From JAYFRL01 sp034925905 (GTDB taxonomy: Bacteria; Bacillota; Clostridia; Lachnospirales; Anaerotignaceae), in the NCBI GenBank assembly GCA_034925905.1, contig JAYFRL010000021.1, positions 1 to 45,287 of the forward strand: DNA of 45,287 nt, given 5' to 3'. How positions within the stretch are numbered: the stretch's first letter is position 1; every line of letters begins with the position of its first letter. Shown here one piece after another: positions 14,827-23,475 of the stretch. Under the pieces are notes generated by a model, which saw only the letters and a program-made list of their open reading frames with translations, was not told where the DNA came from and searched no databases. The position numbers were made by a program, and so were the translations under genes.

Positions 14827-16041
14827 TTACTCAAACCTTAAGGCTTCTATGGGGTCCAAGAGGGAAGCCTTGTTTGCAGGCGCAACTCCGAATATTATAC
14901 CTATTCCCATGGATATTCCAACCGCTGCAACAATCGACCCAAAGGACATTATAGGCGTAACTCCTGCATATTTGCCTATTACAATACCTCCAAAATAACC
15001 AAAAACTAAGCCTAAAAGGCCACCCATTCCAGTAAGCATTATAGCTTCTGTTATAAATTGAATCCTTATATCCTTATTTTTTGCTCCTATTGACTTTCTT
15101 ATACCTATTTCTCTCGTTCTTTCTGTAACGGTTACCATCATTATGTTCATAACGCCTATGCCACCGACAAGCAACGATATTCCTGCAACAAAACTTATGA
15201 AAAGAGTTACATATGAAAGTATGGAGTTTATGGAATCAACCATCGCAGTTGAGTCGGTCGTCTGATACTTATCTTCATTTCCATGTAAATCTTCAAGTGC
15301 GGCAATTATACTTTCCTTCATCGCATCACTTTGGTCTGTGTCCTCTATGGCAATTGAAATGCTTGATAAAGTGCTTCCGCCTATAAGCTTCATTGCCGAT
15401 GTTATAGGAAGAATAACCGATTCCGGATATTCTTCTTCATATTCTGATTCTGTTTCGGCATTCTCGTTTTCTATTATTCCTATAACGGTAAATTTATTTG
15501 TGCCTTTCCATGTTTTAAGCTTTATTTTCTGATCCAAAACATCTTCGTTACAATAGCCGAAAACCTTAATTGCTGTGGTATCTGTTATTATGGCAACATT
15601 GCTTTTTAAATTCACATCGTTTGCGCTTATATATCTGCCATATAAAATATTTATATTGCTTATATTCTGCTCATCATATGTAACTCCTGTTATTGTTGCC
15701 CTGTTCTGTTCTCTCGGATCTAAAAACTTTATATATGCCGAGCCTGAATAGCTGGGGGAAACATATTTAACGCCGTCAAGCTCTTTAAGCATATAATAAT
15801 CGTCCATGGACAATATGTCCCTTGTTTCAATATCTCTTGAGCTTACAAGGGAAACGTCTATTGTAGGAGTTCCAAATGATTCAAACTCTTCTTCTATGGC
15901 TGCCTGGCTTCCGTTTCCTATTGATATTATCATTATAACAGAGCTTATGCCTATTATTATACCAAGCATTGTCAAAAATGTCCTCAGTTTATTTGACCAG
16001 ATATTTTGGAGCGCAGATTTTAAACACTCTACTATGTTCAA
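14827..16041 (-). CDS. MacB-like ABC transporter permease
   Basis: 404 aa. An N-terminal membrane helix (about residues 15-42, ending in the GIIIGISSVI motif) is followed by a large extracytoplasmic MacB-PCD domain (about 45-270). The FtsX domain with three membrane spans (MNIMMVTVTERTREIGIRKS, then two further helices) ends in DPIEALRFE. This is the mechanotransmitting type VII ABC design, which moves substrates from the outer face rather than across the membrane. The ATPase gene lies three bases upstream and the adaptor gene before that. Confidence 0.9.
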   Translation of the reverse strand: MNIVECLKSALQNIWSNKLRTFLTMLGIIIGISSVIMIISIGNGSQAAIEEEFESFGTPTIDVSLVSSRDIETRDILSMDDYYMLKELDGVKYVSPSYSGSAYIKFLDPREQNRATITGVTYDEQNISNINILYGRYISANDVNLKSNVAIITDTTAIKVFGYCNEDVLDQKIKLKTWKGTNKFTVIGIIENENAETESEYEEEYPESVILPITSAMKLIGGSTLSSISIAIEDTDQSDAMKESIIAALEDLHGNEDKYQTTDSTAMVDSINSILSYVTLFISFVAGISLLVGGIGVMNIMMVTVTERTREIGIRKSIGAKNKDIRIQFITEAIMLTGMGGLLGLVFGYFGGIVIGKYAGVTPIMSFGSIVAAVGISMGIGIIFGVAPANKASLLDPIEALRFE

Positions 16042-16044
16042 TAT

Positions 16045-16755
16045 TTAGCACCCCCTTGGTGATGTGATCCTGTTTTTAACAAGTTCATCATTTATAATAC
16101 AGCCATCTTTAAATGTAACCGTTCTTTTTGTATATAAAGCCACGTCCGGTTCATGTGTAACGATTATAACGGTTACGCCTTCATTATTAAGAGTCTGGAA
16201 TATTTCCATTATTTCAACAGCAGAACGGCTGTCAAGATTTCCCGTAGGCTCATCTGCCATTAATATTGAAGGGTTGTTTACAAGAGCCCTTGCAATTGCA
16301 ACTCTTTGCCTTTGACCTCCTGAAAGCTCGCTTGGTTTATGCTTAATCCTGTCCGCAAGACTAACTTTTTCAAGCGCTTCCATAGCCTTTTCATACCGTT
16401 CCTTTTTGCTTGCTCCTGCGTAAACCATTGGTAGTTCAACATTCTCAAGAGCGCTAAGTTTTGGCAAAAGATTAAAGGTTTGAAAAACAAAACCTATTTT
16501 CCTGTTCCTTATTTCTGCCAAAAGATTATCTTTCATTTGAGCAACATCTTCACCTTCAAGGAAATATCTTCCTTTTGTCGGGCGGTCAAGGCAACCTAAT
16601 ATATTCATCATCGTAGATTTCCCTGAGCCTGAAGCCCCCATTATAGAAAGAAACTCCCCTCTCTCAACGGCAAGGTTTATATTGTTTAACGCCATAACGG
16701 AAATCTGCCCTTGATTAAATTCCTTATATATGTTTTCAAGCCTTAAAAGATTCAC
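16045..16755 (-). CDS. MacB/LolD-like ABC transporter ATPase
   Basis: 236 aa, starting with GTG 16755 seven bases after GGAGG. Walker A GASGSGKST is at 40-48, a Q-loop occurs at FVFQTFNLLP, the signature LSGGQRQRVAIARAL is near residue 140, Walker B is ILMADEPTGNLD, and an H-loop occurs at IIVTHEPDVA. It powers the permease encoded immediately downstream. Unlike Gram-negative MacB, the ATPase and permease are separate chains here, as in many firmicutes. Confidence 0.93.
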   Translation of the reverse strand: MNLLRLENIYKEFNQGQISVMALNNINLAVERGEFLSIMGASGSGKSTMMNILGCLDRPTKGRYFLEGEDVAQMKDNLLAEIRNRKIGFVFQTFNLLPKLSALENVELPMVYAGASKKERYEKAMEALEKVSLADRIKHKPSELSGGQRQRVAIARALVNNPSILMADEPTGNLDSRSAVEIMEIFQTLNNEGVTVIIVTHEPDVALYTKRTVTFKDGCIINDELVKNRITSPRGC

Positions 16756-16770
16756 TTGCCCACCTCCGTG

Positions 16771-18420
16771 TCATCTCATACCGCCGCCGGACATTCCTCC
16801 ACCGCTTGGTCCTCCGCCGCTTGGTCCTCCGCCGCTTGGCATTCCGCCGCCGCTGGTATTTCCGCTAGGGAGGATTCCGTCTAACAGGCTATCTTCGGAA
16901 CTTTCTGTGCTCCCTGATTCAACGTATTGTATTGTCTGGTAATCGGTTAAGTTAGCCCCGTCCTGCATATCATCGGTAGGACTTGAAATAACCTTATCAG
17001 TATCGCTTAAGCCGCTTACAACCTGCATAGAAGTATCGCTGTTTGCCCCTATTTCAACTGCAGTTTTAACAAGTTTTCCGCTATCGTCAACAACATATAC
17101 ATATGAGTTCCCATCAGTATCCATAACTATGGACGAAATCGGGAGATATTGTGCATCATCAATGTCTACGACTATTATCTCCATGTCAAAGCTGACTCCT
17201 GAACGTACATTCTCATCAGAATCATCCATATGAACGGTTATCTGGACAACAGTTTCACTTCCGCTTATTGTGCTTTGAGAAACGGCTGTGGGTTCAATTT
17301 TGGTTACAGTTCCATGGTATGTTTTGTCTTCAATACCGTCTGATGTCATTTCAACGCTTTGTCCTACTTGAACCTTTGATATATCATACTCGGAAACGTA
17401 TGCCGTTAAGCTTATATCTGAAAGATCCGCTATTTTCATCATTACCGTACTGTCGCTTAACATCTGTCCTGCAACTGCGTTTGATTCTATTACAGTACCC
17501 GATATGGGGCTATATGTAGCCTCCGCAAGTTTGTCTATCTCCATCTGTATTGATTCAAGGTTTACTTTTGCTGTATTTACAGTGCTTTCCTGCTTTTTAT
17601 AGCTTTGAGCATTTTCTTCGTCGCTTAATTTATTAAGCCCAACAGAAAGGTTTATTTTTGATTTCTCAAGTGAAAGCTTTGCTGCCTCAACGGAGCTTTC
17701 ATAAGTTTCTTTATTATGAACGGCTGATTCATATGAAAGACGCGCGTCTTCACAGCTTGAAACAGTGCTTTCATATTCTGATTTTGTAACTCCGCCAATT
17801 TCATAAAGTGCTTTGTAATTTTCCATCGTTGTTTTTGCATCGTTATAATCATTCTCGGCTTGAGTTATTTTTGCGTCTGCGTTTGAAAGCTCATATTCAG
17901 CATCTGAGAGAGTTTTTTGAGCTGAAACAACTTGGTTTTTTAAATCAATAAGATCTGTGCCCGTTGCCGGAGAAGCTAACGATTCAAGTGTAAGCTCAGC
18001 ATTTTCAAGAGTAGCCTGGGCTTCAACGAGCTTATTGTTAAGCTCTCTTTTTGTATCCTCAATATCGTATGTAACAAGCAATTGACCTTCTTCAACCTCG
18101 TCGCCAACTTCGGCAAAAACTTCTTTTACCTCCTGCGAAAGCTCTATAAATATAGATTCGACATTTGTTGCCTCGGTCGTTCCGGATGCCGATATTCTTT
18201 CTGAAAAACTGCCTGTTTGTAAAGTTGTTGTTTCCGGCAATACAACAACCTGCTGAACTTTTTTCTTGCCAAAAACCGAAAAGGCTAAAGATGTTGAAAT
18301 TATAAGGATTAAAACAGCAGCAAGAATTACTTTTTTCTTTTTGCTTAATCCTTTAATTCCCTCTGCAATATGAGCAAAAAAGCCCTTTAAGGTTTTTAAA
18401 AACGATTTTAATTTTCCCAA
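16771..18420 (-). CDS. MacA/HlyD-like periplasmic-adaptor-type protein
   Basis: 549 aa from TTG 18420 with GAAAGGG about ten bases upstream; no ATG start is available nearby. A basic N-terminus and one membrane span (about residues 31-50) anchor it. Then follow a lipoyl half-motif (EVFAEVGDEVEEGQLLVTYD), a long coiled-coil hairpin (about 125-290), the second lipoyl half (ATYSPISGTVIESNAVAGQM) and beta-barrel/membrane-proximal domains. The C-terminal ~25 residues are a Gly/Ser/Pro repeat (PSGGGPSGGGPSGGG). In MacAB-TolC systems the adaptor links the permease to TolC. It is the first gene of the operon, with 15 bases to the ATPase. Confidence 0.88.
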   Translation of the reverse strand: MGKLKSFLKTLKGFFAHIAEGIKGLSKKKKVILAAVLILIISTSLAFSVFGKKKVQQVVVLPETTTLQTGSFSERISASGTTEATNVESIFIELSQEVKEVFAEVGDEVEEGQLLVTYDIEDTKRELNNKLVEAQATLENAELTLESLASPATGTDLIDLKNQVVSAQKTLSDAEYELSNADAKITQAENDYNDAKTTMENYKALYEIGGVTKSEYESTVSSCEDARLSYESAVHNKETYESSVEAAKLSLEKSKINLSVGLNKLSDEENAQSYKKQESTVNTAKVNLESIQMEIDKLAEATYSPISGTVIESNAVAGQMLSDSTVMMKIADLSDISLTAYVSEYDISKVQVGQSVEMTSDGIEDKTYHGTVTKIEPTAVSQSTISGSETVVQITVHMDDSDENVRSGVSFDMEIIVVDIDDAQYLPISSIVMDTDGNSYVYVVDDSGKLVKTAVEIGANSDTSMQVVSGLSDTDKVISSPTDDMQDGANLTDYQTIQYVESGSTESSEDSLLDGILPSGNTSGGGMPSGGGPSGGGPSGGGMSGGGMR

Positions 18421-18723
18421 GTCAATTACGCCCTTTCTAATTAATTACTTGAATTTTCTAAAAATTTACCATATTATAGTATGTTATCAACCTTAAAGTA
18501 TAATTTATGTTTTATTAAAATAAGATTAAATTTTAATAATTGCAGGGGTTATTTCTTTTATTTTAATAAAACTACACATATACATCAGGAGAAATGGTAC
18601 AAAATAATACGATAAAATTACAATTTGGTCTTTCTAGCCTATTTTTTTGATTAAACACTTGTTTGCAAAAAATATTGTTTTATTATATAATAGTCAGGTA
18701 TTAAACTTTTGGGAGGATTTATA
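18421..18723. other. Divergent promoter region
   Basis: This interval lies between the minus-strand efflux operon and the plus-strand lipoprotein gene. On the minus strand a TATAAT occurs at about 18473-18478 but has no good -35, which would fit an activated promoter. The plus-strand promoter is listed separately. No RNA gene or repeat is seen. Confidence 0.4.
18663..18691 (+). promoter_or_regulatory. Promoter of the lipoprotein gene
   Basis: TTGCAA (18663-18668) and TATAAT (18686-18691) are 17 bases apart, upstream of GGGAGG and ATG 18724. Confidence 0.75.
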
Positions 18724-19731
18724 ATGAACAGAAACTTTTTTTTAATTTTTCTTTTATCGGCTATCATGCTGTTTTCTGGCTGTTCAAATAATAGTAAGGA
18801 AAGCGCTACGAAAATTGAAAGAAATGTTAATTTAAGCAATCTAGGCCTTGCATATTCAACCCCTGAAGAATGGGAAAAATATGCCGAAACAAACCTATAC
18901 CCGTGGACATACAGAACAGACTACACTCTTTCCGAAATCTGCTACAGCTATATAACTGAAGCAGACCTTGAAAGCTTAAGCACAGATTATCAGAAAACTT
19001 TATCGGAATCATTAATCCCTATATGTGAAATTGTAGTTATCCCGGATGAAAACCTTGAAACAGAATATGTTAAAAATCTTATAGCTAGCTATGGAAGCAG
19101 CTATAAAGCAGGAGAGCAGAACGGGCACACTTTTTATTTCCTCTGGGATTATACCGGAGACAAAACAAGGCTTGATGAAGAAAACCTTGCAAATTACAAT
19201 GACCTTGCCTCTTATTCTGAAAAAATAAAGGATACTATAATAACCTCTGAGTTTGACCCTGAAAAAGCTCTTACATCAAGCATAAATTTAAGCGGCTATT
19301 TAACCTTTGCAACAACGGATTTATATGGTTCTCCCGTTGAAAGCACAATTTTTGCAAATTATAAGCTTACCATGGTGAATTTCAACGGAACATACAATTA
19401 TGAAAATATCAATGAAAGCAGCACTCTGCAAAAAGTTTATGCAGAGCTTAAGGGTGATCCAAACATAAACATGATAGCCGTTGTAATAGATCTCCCGGAC
19501 GAAGAAAATGAAGCCCTTGCAAAAAGCGCATATGAAGAGGCAGACTGTGAATATACAGCCATAATGCCTGATGAAATACTCGCCGGGTGGATAAAGAGCA
19601 ACCTTAAGGGAGTGCCTACCACGTTATTTGTAAACAGTGACGGAGAAATTATAGGCGATACCATTCAGGGTTCAAAATCCGCGGAAGATTATTTAAGTGC
19701 CGCTTATGAAAATATGAACCTTATTAAATAA
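18724..19731 (+). CDS. Lipoprotein with a cysteine-less TlpA/thioredoxin-like domain
   Basis: 335 aa from ATG 18724 behind GGGAGG; an in-frame upstream start at 18709 has no ribosome site. A lipoprotein signal peptide ends at LFSGC, with C20 as the lipidated residue. Residues 35-190 form an unrecognised domain. Residues ~195-335 resemble TlpA/AhpC-TSA redoxins: LYGSPVES, TMVNFNGTYNYEN where the family has VNFWATWCxxC, and the cis-proline segment GVPTTLFVNSDGEIIG (P298). Both catalytic cysteines are replaced by Asn (N225 and N228), so it cannot be a thiol oxidoreductase at this site. A binding or structural role on the outer membrane face is inferred. It has its own promoter and terminator. 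Confidence 0.75.
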   Translation: MNRNFFLIFLLSAIMLFSGCSNNSKESATKIERNVNLSNLGLAYSTPEEWEKYAETNLYPWTYRTDYTLSEICYSYITEADLESLSTDYQKTLSESLIPICEIVVIPDENLETEYVKNLIASYGSSYKAGEQNGHTFYFLWDYTGDKTRLDEENLANYNDLASYSEKIKDTIITSEFDPEKALTSSINLSGYLTFATTDLYGSPVESTIFANYKLTMVNFNGTYNYENINESSTLQKVYAELKGDPNINMIAVVIDLPDEENEALAKSAYEEADCEYTAIMPDEILAGWIKSNLKGVPTTLFVNSDGEIIGDTIQGSKSAEDYLSAAYENMNLIK

Positions 19732-19762
19732 ACACGCGTAGGCGTATTCTAATGCTTATTAT

Positions 19763-19801
19763 AAAAAAAGCAGTATAACATTTAATGTTATACTGCTTTT
19801 T
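19763..19801. terminator. Bidirectional terminator
   Basis: AAAAGCAGTATAACAT (19766-19781) pairs perfectly with ATGTTATACTGCTTTT (19785-19800) around a three-base loop. A-rich and T-rich flanks let it serve the plus-strand lipoprotein gene and the minus-strand transporter gene ending at 19861. Confidence 0.9.
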
Positions 19802-19860
19802 CAAAAGTTATTGGCATACTTTTTTTATTATTTGATTATATTTAGAACAATCTGTTTACT

Positions 19861-20601
19861 TCATAATGTTTTAAACATAAACACGATAATCATCCAAACA
19901 CCGCAAATTCCCGTCACATAATAAGACGCTTTTCGCATTTCCCCCACATTCAGTTTCTTAATAATTTTTGCCCCTAATGACATTCCAACCATTAAGCCGA
20001 CCAACCCGGGGATAGCTAAGATCAATGTATTTTTTGTGATTACTCCTAAAAACACCCTCACAATAGTTGAATAGGCGCATGTAAAAATAAAATAAAACTG
20101 AACTGTTCCCATATATTCGTTTTTATCATCATGAGCATTGATAAAATATGCAATGATCGGAAGTCCTCCAATTGAGAACAATCCGCTGAATGCCCCGCTC
20201 ACTACGCCGGCAATAAGACCATTTTTCTTTGTTGCCGCAATTTTTATTTTTCCATTATATTTTATAAAATAAAAGCTAAGCCCAACCAGCGTTATTCCTA
20301 ATAAAAATTTTAAATATGCAGAAAGCACGCCCAAGGCAAGCTTACTGAAAAGTGGCATAGAGACAAAATATCCTATCAACGGGAAAATCGTCTCTTTTAT
20401 TTTTGCATATTTTTTATATTTTATAAACAGCGAAATTGTGCACCATAAAATGCAAAGAGTGTTTAACGCTCCACTCTCGACGATAGATCCTACAATTTCG
20501 GGAAGAAACATAATCGAAATTACTCCTCCCGGCAGTCCTGTCGTTGTTTGCACTACCCCACTTAGCAGCATAACCGCCGCAACAATTATGTATTTATCCA
20601 T
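19861..20601 (-). CDS. TauE/SafE (TSUP) family membrane transporter
   Basis: 246-aa integral membrane protein with about eight hydrophobic spans and the two-fold arrangement of the TSUP family. Family features include the N-terminal GVVQTTTGLPGGVISI, the mid-protein GVVSGAFSGLFSIGGLP at about 125-150 and the C-terminal LVGLMVGMSLGAKIIKKL. Members export or import small organic or sulfur-containing anions such as sulfoacetate, sulfite or 2-hydroxy acids. It follows the catabolic cluster on the same strand, but 425 bases separate it from the dehydrogenase gene, so co-transcription is uncertain. The ribosome site is weak. Confidence 0.8.
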   Translation of the reverse strand: MDKYIIVAAVMLLSGVVQTTTGLPGGVISIMFLPEIVGSIVESGALNTLCILWCTISLFIKYKKYAKIKETIFPLIGYFVSMPLFSKLALGVLSAYLKFLLGITLVGLSFYFIKYNGKIKIAATKKNGLIAGVVSGAFSGLFSIGGLPIIAYFINAHDDKNEYMGTVQFYFIFTCAYSTIVRVFLGVITKNTLILAIPGLVGLMVGMSLGAKIIKKLNVGEMRKASYYVTGICGVWMIIVFMFKTL

Positions 20602-20633
20602 TTGGGCTTTTTAACTTCTTTCTTTCAAATTTT

Positions 20634-20935
20634 CTACATCTGTAAACCTAAAAGTCTCCTCTTGCCGACAATGAACCAACACATAACCACTCTCATAATT
20701 ACAATGTTTTCACGTGTCATCCACATGATTCCAGTCGTTTCGTCTTCCTCTTTCGGAAATGCCGTTGACATCTGAAAAACCAGTATTGCAATAATATCTG
20801 TTTAAGGTCTCTCTCGAATACTCTTTCTTCTAAAAGCTTGCATAAAATTCTCCGGCAAGCATCCACCGTACCGTCAAACAACATAAATATATCCGGCATT
20901 TTATTGATAGCTTCAAGGCCTGTCTGTTTAACTTC
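20634..20935 (-). pseudogene. Possible frameshifted gene remnant, family not recognised
   Basis: The 425-base interval between two minus-strand genes holds protein-like stretches in different frames. One frame (20935 to 20717) reads EVKQTGLEAINKM, PDIFMLFDGTVDACRRILCK and LLEERVFERDLKQ, opening just after a TAG. From about 20820 a second frame reads YYCNTGFSDVNGISERGRR. A third frame gives a 45-codon ORF (20771 to 20634, MSTAFPKEEDETTGIMWMTR...). None has a ribosome binding site. The composition looks like decayed coding sequence, but I cannot assign a family and chance frames remain possible. Confidence 0.28.
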
Positions 20936-21026
20936 CTAAAGGCGACTAAATCAAGGCTTGCCTATGCACATCTTCTCTGATGCGTTTTGTTCTTTACATT
21001 TAAAAATTATTCATACCTAAACATCT

Positions 21027-21908
21027 TCACTTGCTTTTATACTGTTTTGCACAAAGCCTATCCAAAACCGGATATATTTCACCAGGAACTTCTTTGCCAA
21101 ACTCTTTTCCCATTTCCAGAGAAGTCACCCATTTCAGTTTTTTTATCGCGGCAACAGACATAGTGTTTTCAATTTTCCTTCCTTTAAGAAGGTCAGCTAT
21201 AGATTCCATTTCTTCCGCCCTGCGCCCGCTATGGATTGCATCCGTCGTAATAAACATAGTCATAATATCCGCCATTGGCTTAGTGTCAAAAAATTCAAGG
21301 ATAGATTCCCATATTTCATTAACGATTTCATAGCTGTATGAAGCCTGCATACATTCCACAAGAACAGTCTCAAAGCCCTTCATGAATATGCTGCGAATAA
21401 CCTTTAGGGCAGCAGCTTGTCCAACCTTTTCACCTATGTATCTGGTATTCATTCCATGGCGGTTTAACAATTCGCTAACCTCTTTTGCTCTCGCGCCGGA
21501 GAAATTAACCGGTGTTTTATGCTTTAGCTGATTAGCCGAAGCCATGGTTGTGCCGTCAACAACATCCACCACATCTTTCAAAAGCATTTCTACTTCCTCT
21601 TTAACAGATGGAATTGCGGAGTTGAACTCAATATATATCTGCTTCTTCTTAAGATATGGTTTTACAGACTCTGCGGTGCTTATTGCAGCTTTGGAAGTTG
21701 TCAGAACCATCACTATATCCGCTCCAACAACCGCTTCCTCCAGAGTTTCGCACAAAGTTATCCCTGCGTCTTTGTATTTTTTAAATCGTTCCGCAAAGCG
21801 AGGATCTACCATGCAAATATCATATCCCCGTACCTTTGCCCCTCCTTCAATAAGCCCTCTGGCATAATAGCCTCCAACTTCACCTAAGCCAATAACCGTA
21901 ATAATCAT
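21027..21908 (-). CDS. NAD(P)-dependent oxidoreductase, 6-phosphogluconate-dehydrogenase-like (DUF1932 type)
   Basis: 293 aa. A Rossmann nucleotide-binding motif opens the protein (VIGLGEVGGYYARGL, residues 4-18). The beta-hydroxyacid dehydrogenase pattern continues with IYIEFNSAIPSVKEEVE, DVVDGTTMAS and the catalytic-lysine region GEKVGQAAALKVIRSIFMKG, where the family Asn after the Lys is not conserved. The helical C-terminal half resembles the DUF1932 domain. Such enzymes oxidise beta-hydroxy acids or reduce the matching semialdehydes. It is part of the TRAP/dehydratase locus and could act on an intermediate from the dehydratase or aldolase step. The exact reaction is unknown. Confidence 0.78.
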   Translation of the reverse strand: MIITVIGLGEVGGYYARGLIEGGAKVRGYDICMVDPRFAERFKKYKDAGITLCETLEEAVVGADIVMVLTTSKAAISTAESVKPYLKKKQIYIEFNSAIPSVKEEVEMLLKDVVDVVDGTTMASANQLKHKTPVNFSGARAKEVSELLNRHGMNTRYIGEKVGQAAALKVIRSIFMKGFETVLVECMQASYSYEIVNEIWESILEFFDTKPMADIMTMFITTDAIHSGRRAEEMESIADLLKGRKIENTMSVAAIKKLKWVTSLEMGKEFGKEVPGEIYPVLDRLCAKQYKSK

Positions 21909-21959
21909 ATGGAAGCCATCCTTTCCTTGCCAAAGAATATTCTCTTTTTTAAAATAAAA

Positions 21960-22073
21960 TTAACCTAAGCAATTATCCATACAAAAGTTCGGCAACCCAT
22001 ATGATAACAGCAACCATGCCGAGATCTCTCTTGCTTCCGGGGAATCCCCATAATGTTTTTCTTCGTTAAACAT
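21960..22073 (-). CDS. Possible 37-aa small ORF
   Basis: ATG 22073 is preceded by AGGTGA five bases upstream, a reasonable ribosome site, and encodes a 37-aa peptide beginning MFNEEKHYGDSPEAREI. The neighbouring frame over the same DNA reads GFPGSKRDLGMVAVIIWVAE then LLYG and a stop, which looks like a small membrane peptide. A one-base insertion in the GGGG run at about 22048-22051 would join MFNEEKHYG to that frame. It is either a real micro-ORF, a frameshifted one or chance. I do not recognise a family. Confidence 0.3.
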   Translation of the reverse strand: MFNEEKHYGDSPEAREISAWLLLSYGLPNFCMDNCLG

Positions 22074-22103
22074 TTGCTTCACCTGATTTTTTTATAGATA
22101 TAT

Positions 22104-23408
22104 TTATATCTCTTCGTTTTCCGCTAGCTCTCCATTCTTATTAAACTTTAGAGCAAACGGTTCCGAAATAATCTCAAGCTCTTGATTTTTTTCTATCTCT
22201 GGAATCATAGTCTCACTGACTAAGATTTCGCCAATATCCAATGTGTTCTTAATTCTGACAATACGTGCATTTTCAATATCTATCCGATTGCAGGTTTTAA
22301 TGGCAGCTTTAATTGCCAATTCGTCGTTAGGCATAATTATCGGAGTAAAGCTGTTTATGAGCAATGTAGACGTAATACTATTTACATAAATTTTGCCATA
22401 GTCGATTTGGTCATATAATTTTCTTGTAATAAAATCAGCTTGCCCTATGCCGGCTGCTGCCCCATGAGTCTCTTCTGTTAAATCTCTCATAATAATACGA
22501 ACCGGCGGTTTCCTATCAGAAGTTTTATATGGAGAAGTAAATCTGCACATTACATTTGGATCAGCACCTGTCCCGCTAATGTTCTTCCCAATTTCATCCA
22601 CAATAAGCACGTCCAATGTATCAGGAATAATACGCGGCATATAACTACGCGCCTTTTTCAACAAATCAGGCTCTTCCTCCGCCACCTTATCTTTTGGGAT
22701 ACAATGGATTTCCGCCGTTTTATCATACGGATTTTCCAAAATAGCAACCCCAAAAATAATAGGGAGCTTTTCAAAAACCACTTTGCTCATAACCTGAAGC
22801 CGCTCGCTAAAACCGTCCAAGCCCTTTTGATGGCAATAATCCGCTCCTTTTTGCTTTCCAAGGCCTATAACAGCCATTTTAGTGATTCCGCTTTCTATCG
22901 ATCCGCTGAAAGCCGGATGGGGTTTTACACGGTTAATAATAATGATGGCATCCGTTTTCAAAAGATGGGACGCAACATAGACAGGATCCCCATTCTCAGA
23001 ATTACCAATATAAGAAACATCCATTGAAGGAAGTATAGGTACGCCCATGGTTTCTTCATCAATTTCAAAAGTCTCAAGAATTTCTGCCTGACCTTCTGCG
23101 GTTGCTCCGCCATGGCTGCCCATTGCCGGCATGATATAAGGAAACGCGCCGCGCTCCTTAACAATATTAACAATCTCTTTTACTATTTTTGAAAGATTTG
23201 CAATTTGCCTGCTTCCCGCTGCAATTGTCACCTTGCTTCCCGGTTGAATCATATCATAAAGGTTGCGCTTTTCAATACTTTCTCTTACGGCCGCAGCCAC
23301 ATCAGTTATTTCACTGCTTTTAAAATATTGTCTTACACGAACAAATTTGGGGATATTTACATTTTTTATTACGTTTTCGACAATATACATATTTTCAAAG
23401 GATGGCAC
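22104..23408 (-). CDS. LarA-like nickel-dependent racemase/epimerase homologue
   Basis: 434-aa member of the LarA (DUF2088) superfamily. The lactate racemase LarA uses a nickel-pincer nucleotide cofactor to racemise 2-hydroxy acids by hydride transfer. Matching landmarks are MGSHGGATAEGQ (H99), NRVKPHPAFSGSIESGITK (H164, K177) and GLGKQKGADYCHQ (H193), which correspond in order to the catalytic and cofactor-attaching His/Lys positions of LarA. Length is typical. The cofactor-making larB, larC and larE are not in this window. Many LarA homologues act on other 2-hydroxy acids or aldonates. It sits between the TRAP binding-protein gene and the dehydrogenase gene, so it probably acts on the imported acid. 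Confidence 0.8.
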   Translation of the reverse strand: MPSFENMYIVENVIKNVNIPKFVRVRQYFKSSEITDVAAAVRESIEKRNLYDMIQPGSKVTIAAGSRQIANLSKIVKEIVNIVKERGAFPYIMPAMGSHGGATAEGQAEILETFEIDEETMGVPILPSMDVSYIGNSENGDPVYVASHLLKTDAIIIINRVKPHPAFSGSIESGITKMAVIGLGKQKGADYCHQKGLDGFSERLQVMSKVVFEKLPIIFGVAILENPYDKTAEIHCIPKDKVAEEEPDLLKKARSYMPRIIPDTLDVLIVDEIGKNISGTGADPNVMCRFTSPYKTSDRKPPVRIIMRDLTEETHGAAAGIGQADFITRKLYDQIDYGKIYVNSITSTLLINSFTPIIMPNDELAIKAAIKTCNRIDIENARIVRIKNTLDIGEILVSETMIPEIEKNQELEIISEPFALKFNKNGELAENEEI

Positions 23409-23475
23409 GTTTTTTCCCTCCCTCCGTTTATCAAATATTCCCTATTCTTTTAATGTTTTTTTGTATTTAAGTTAA

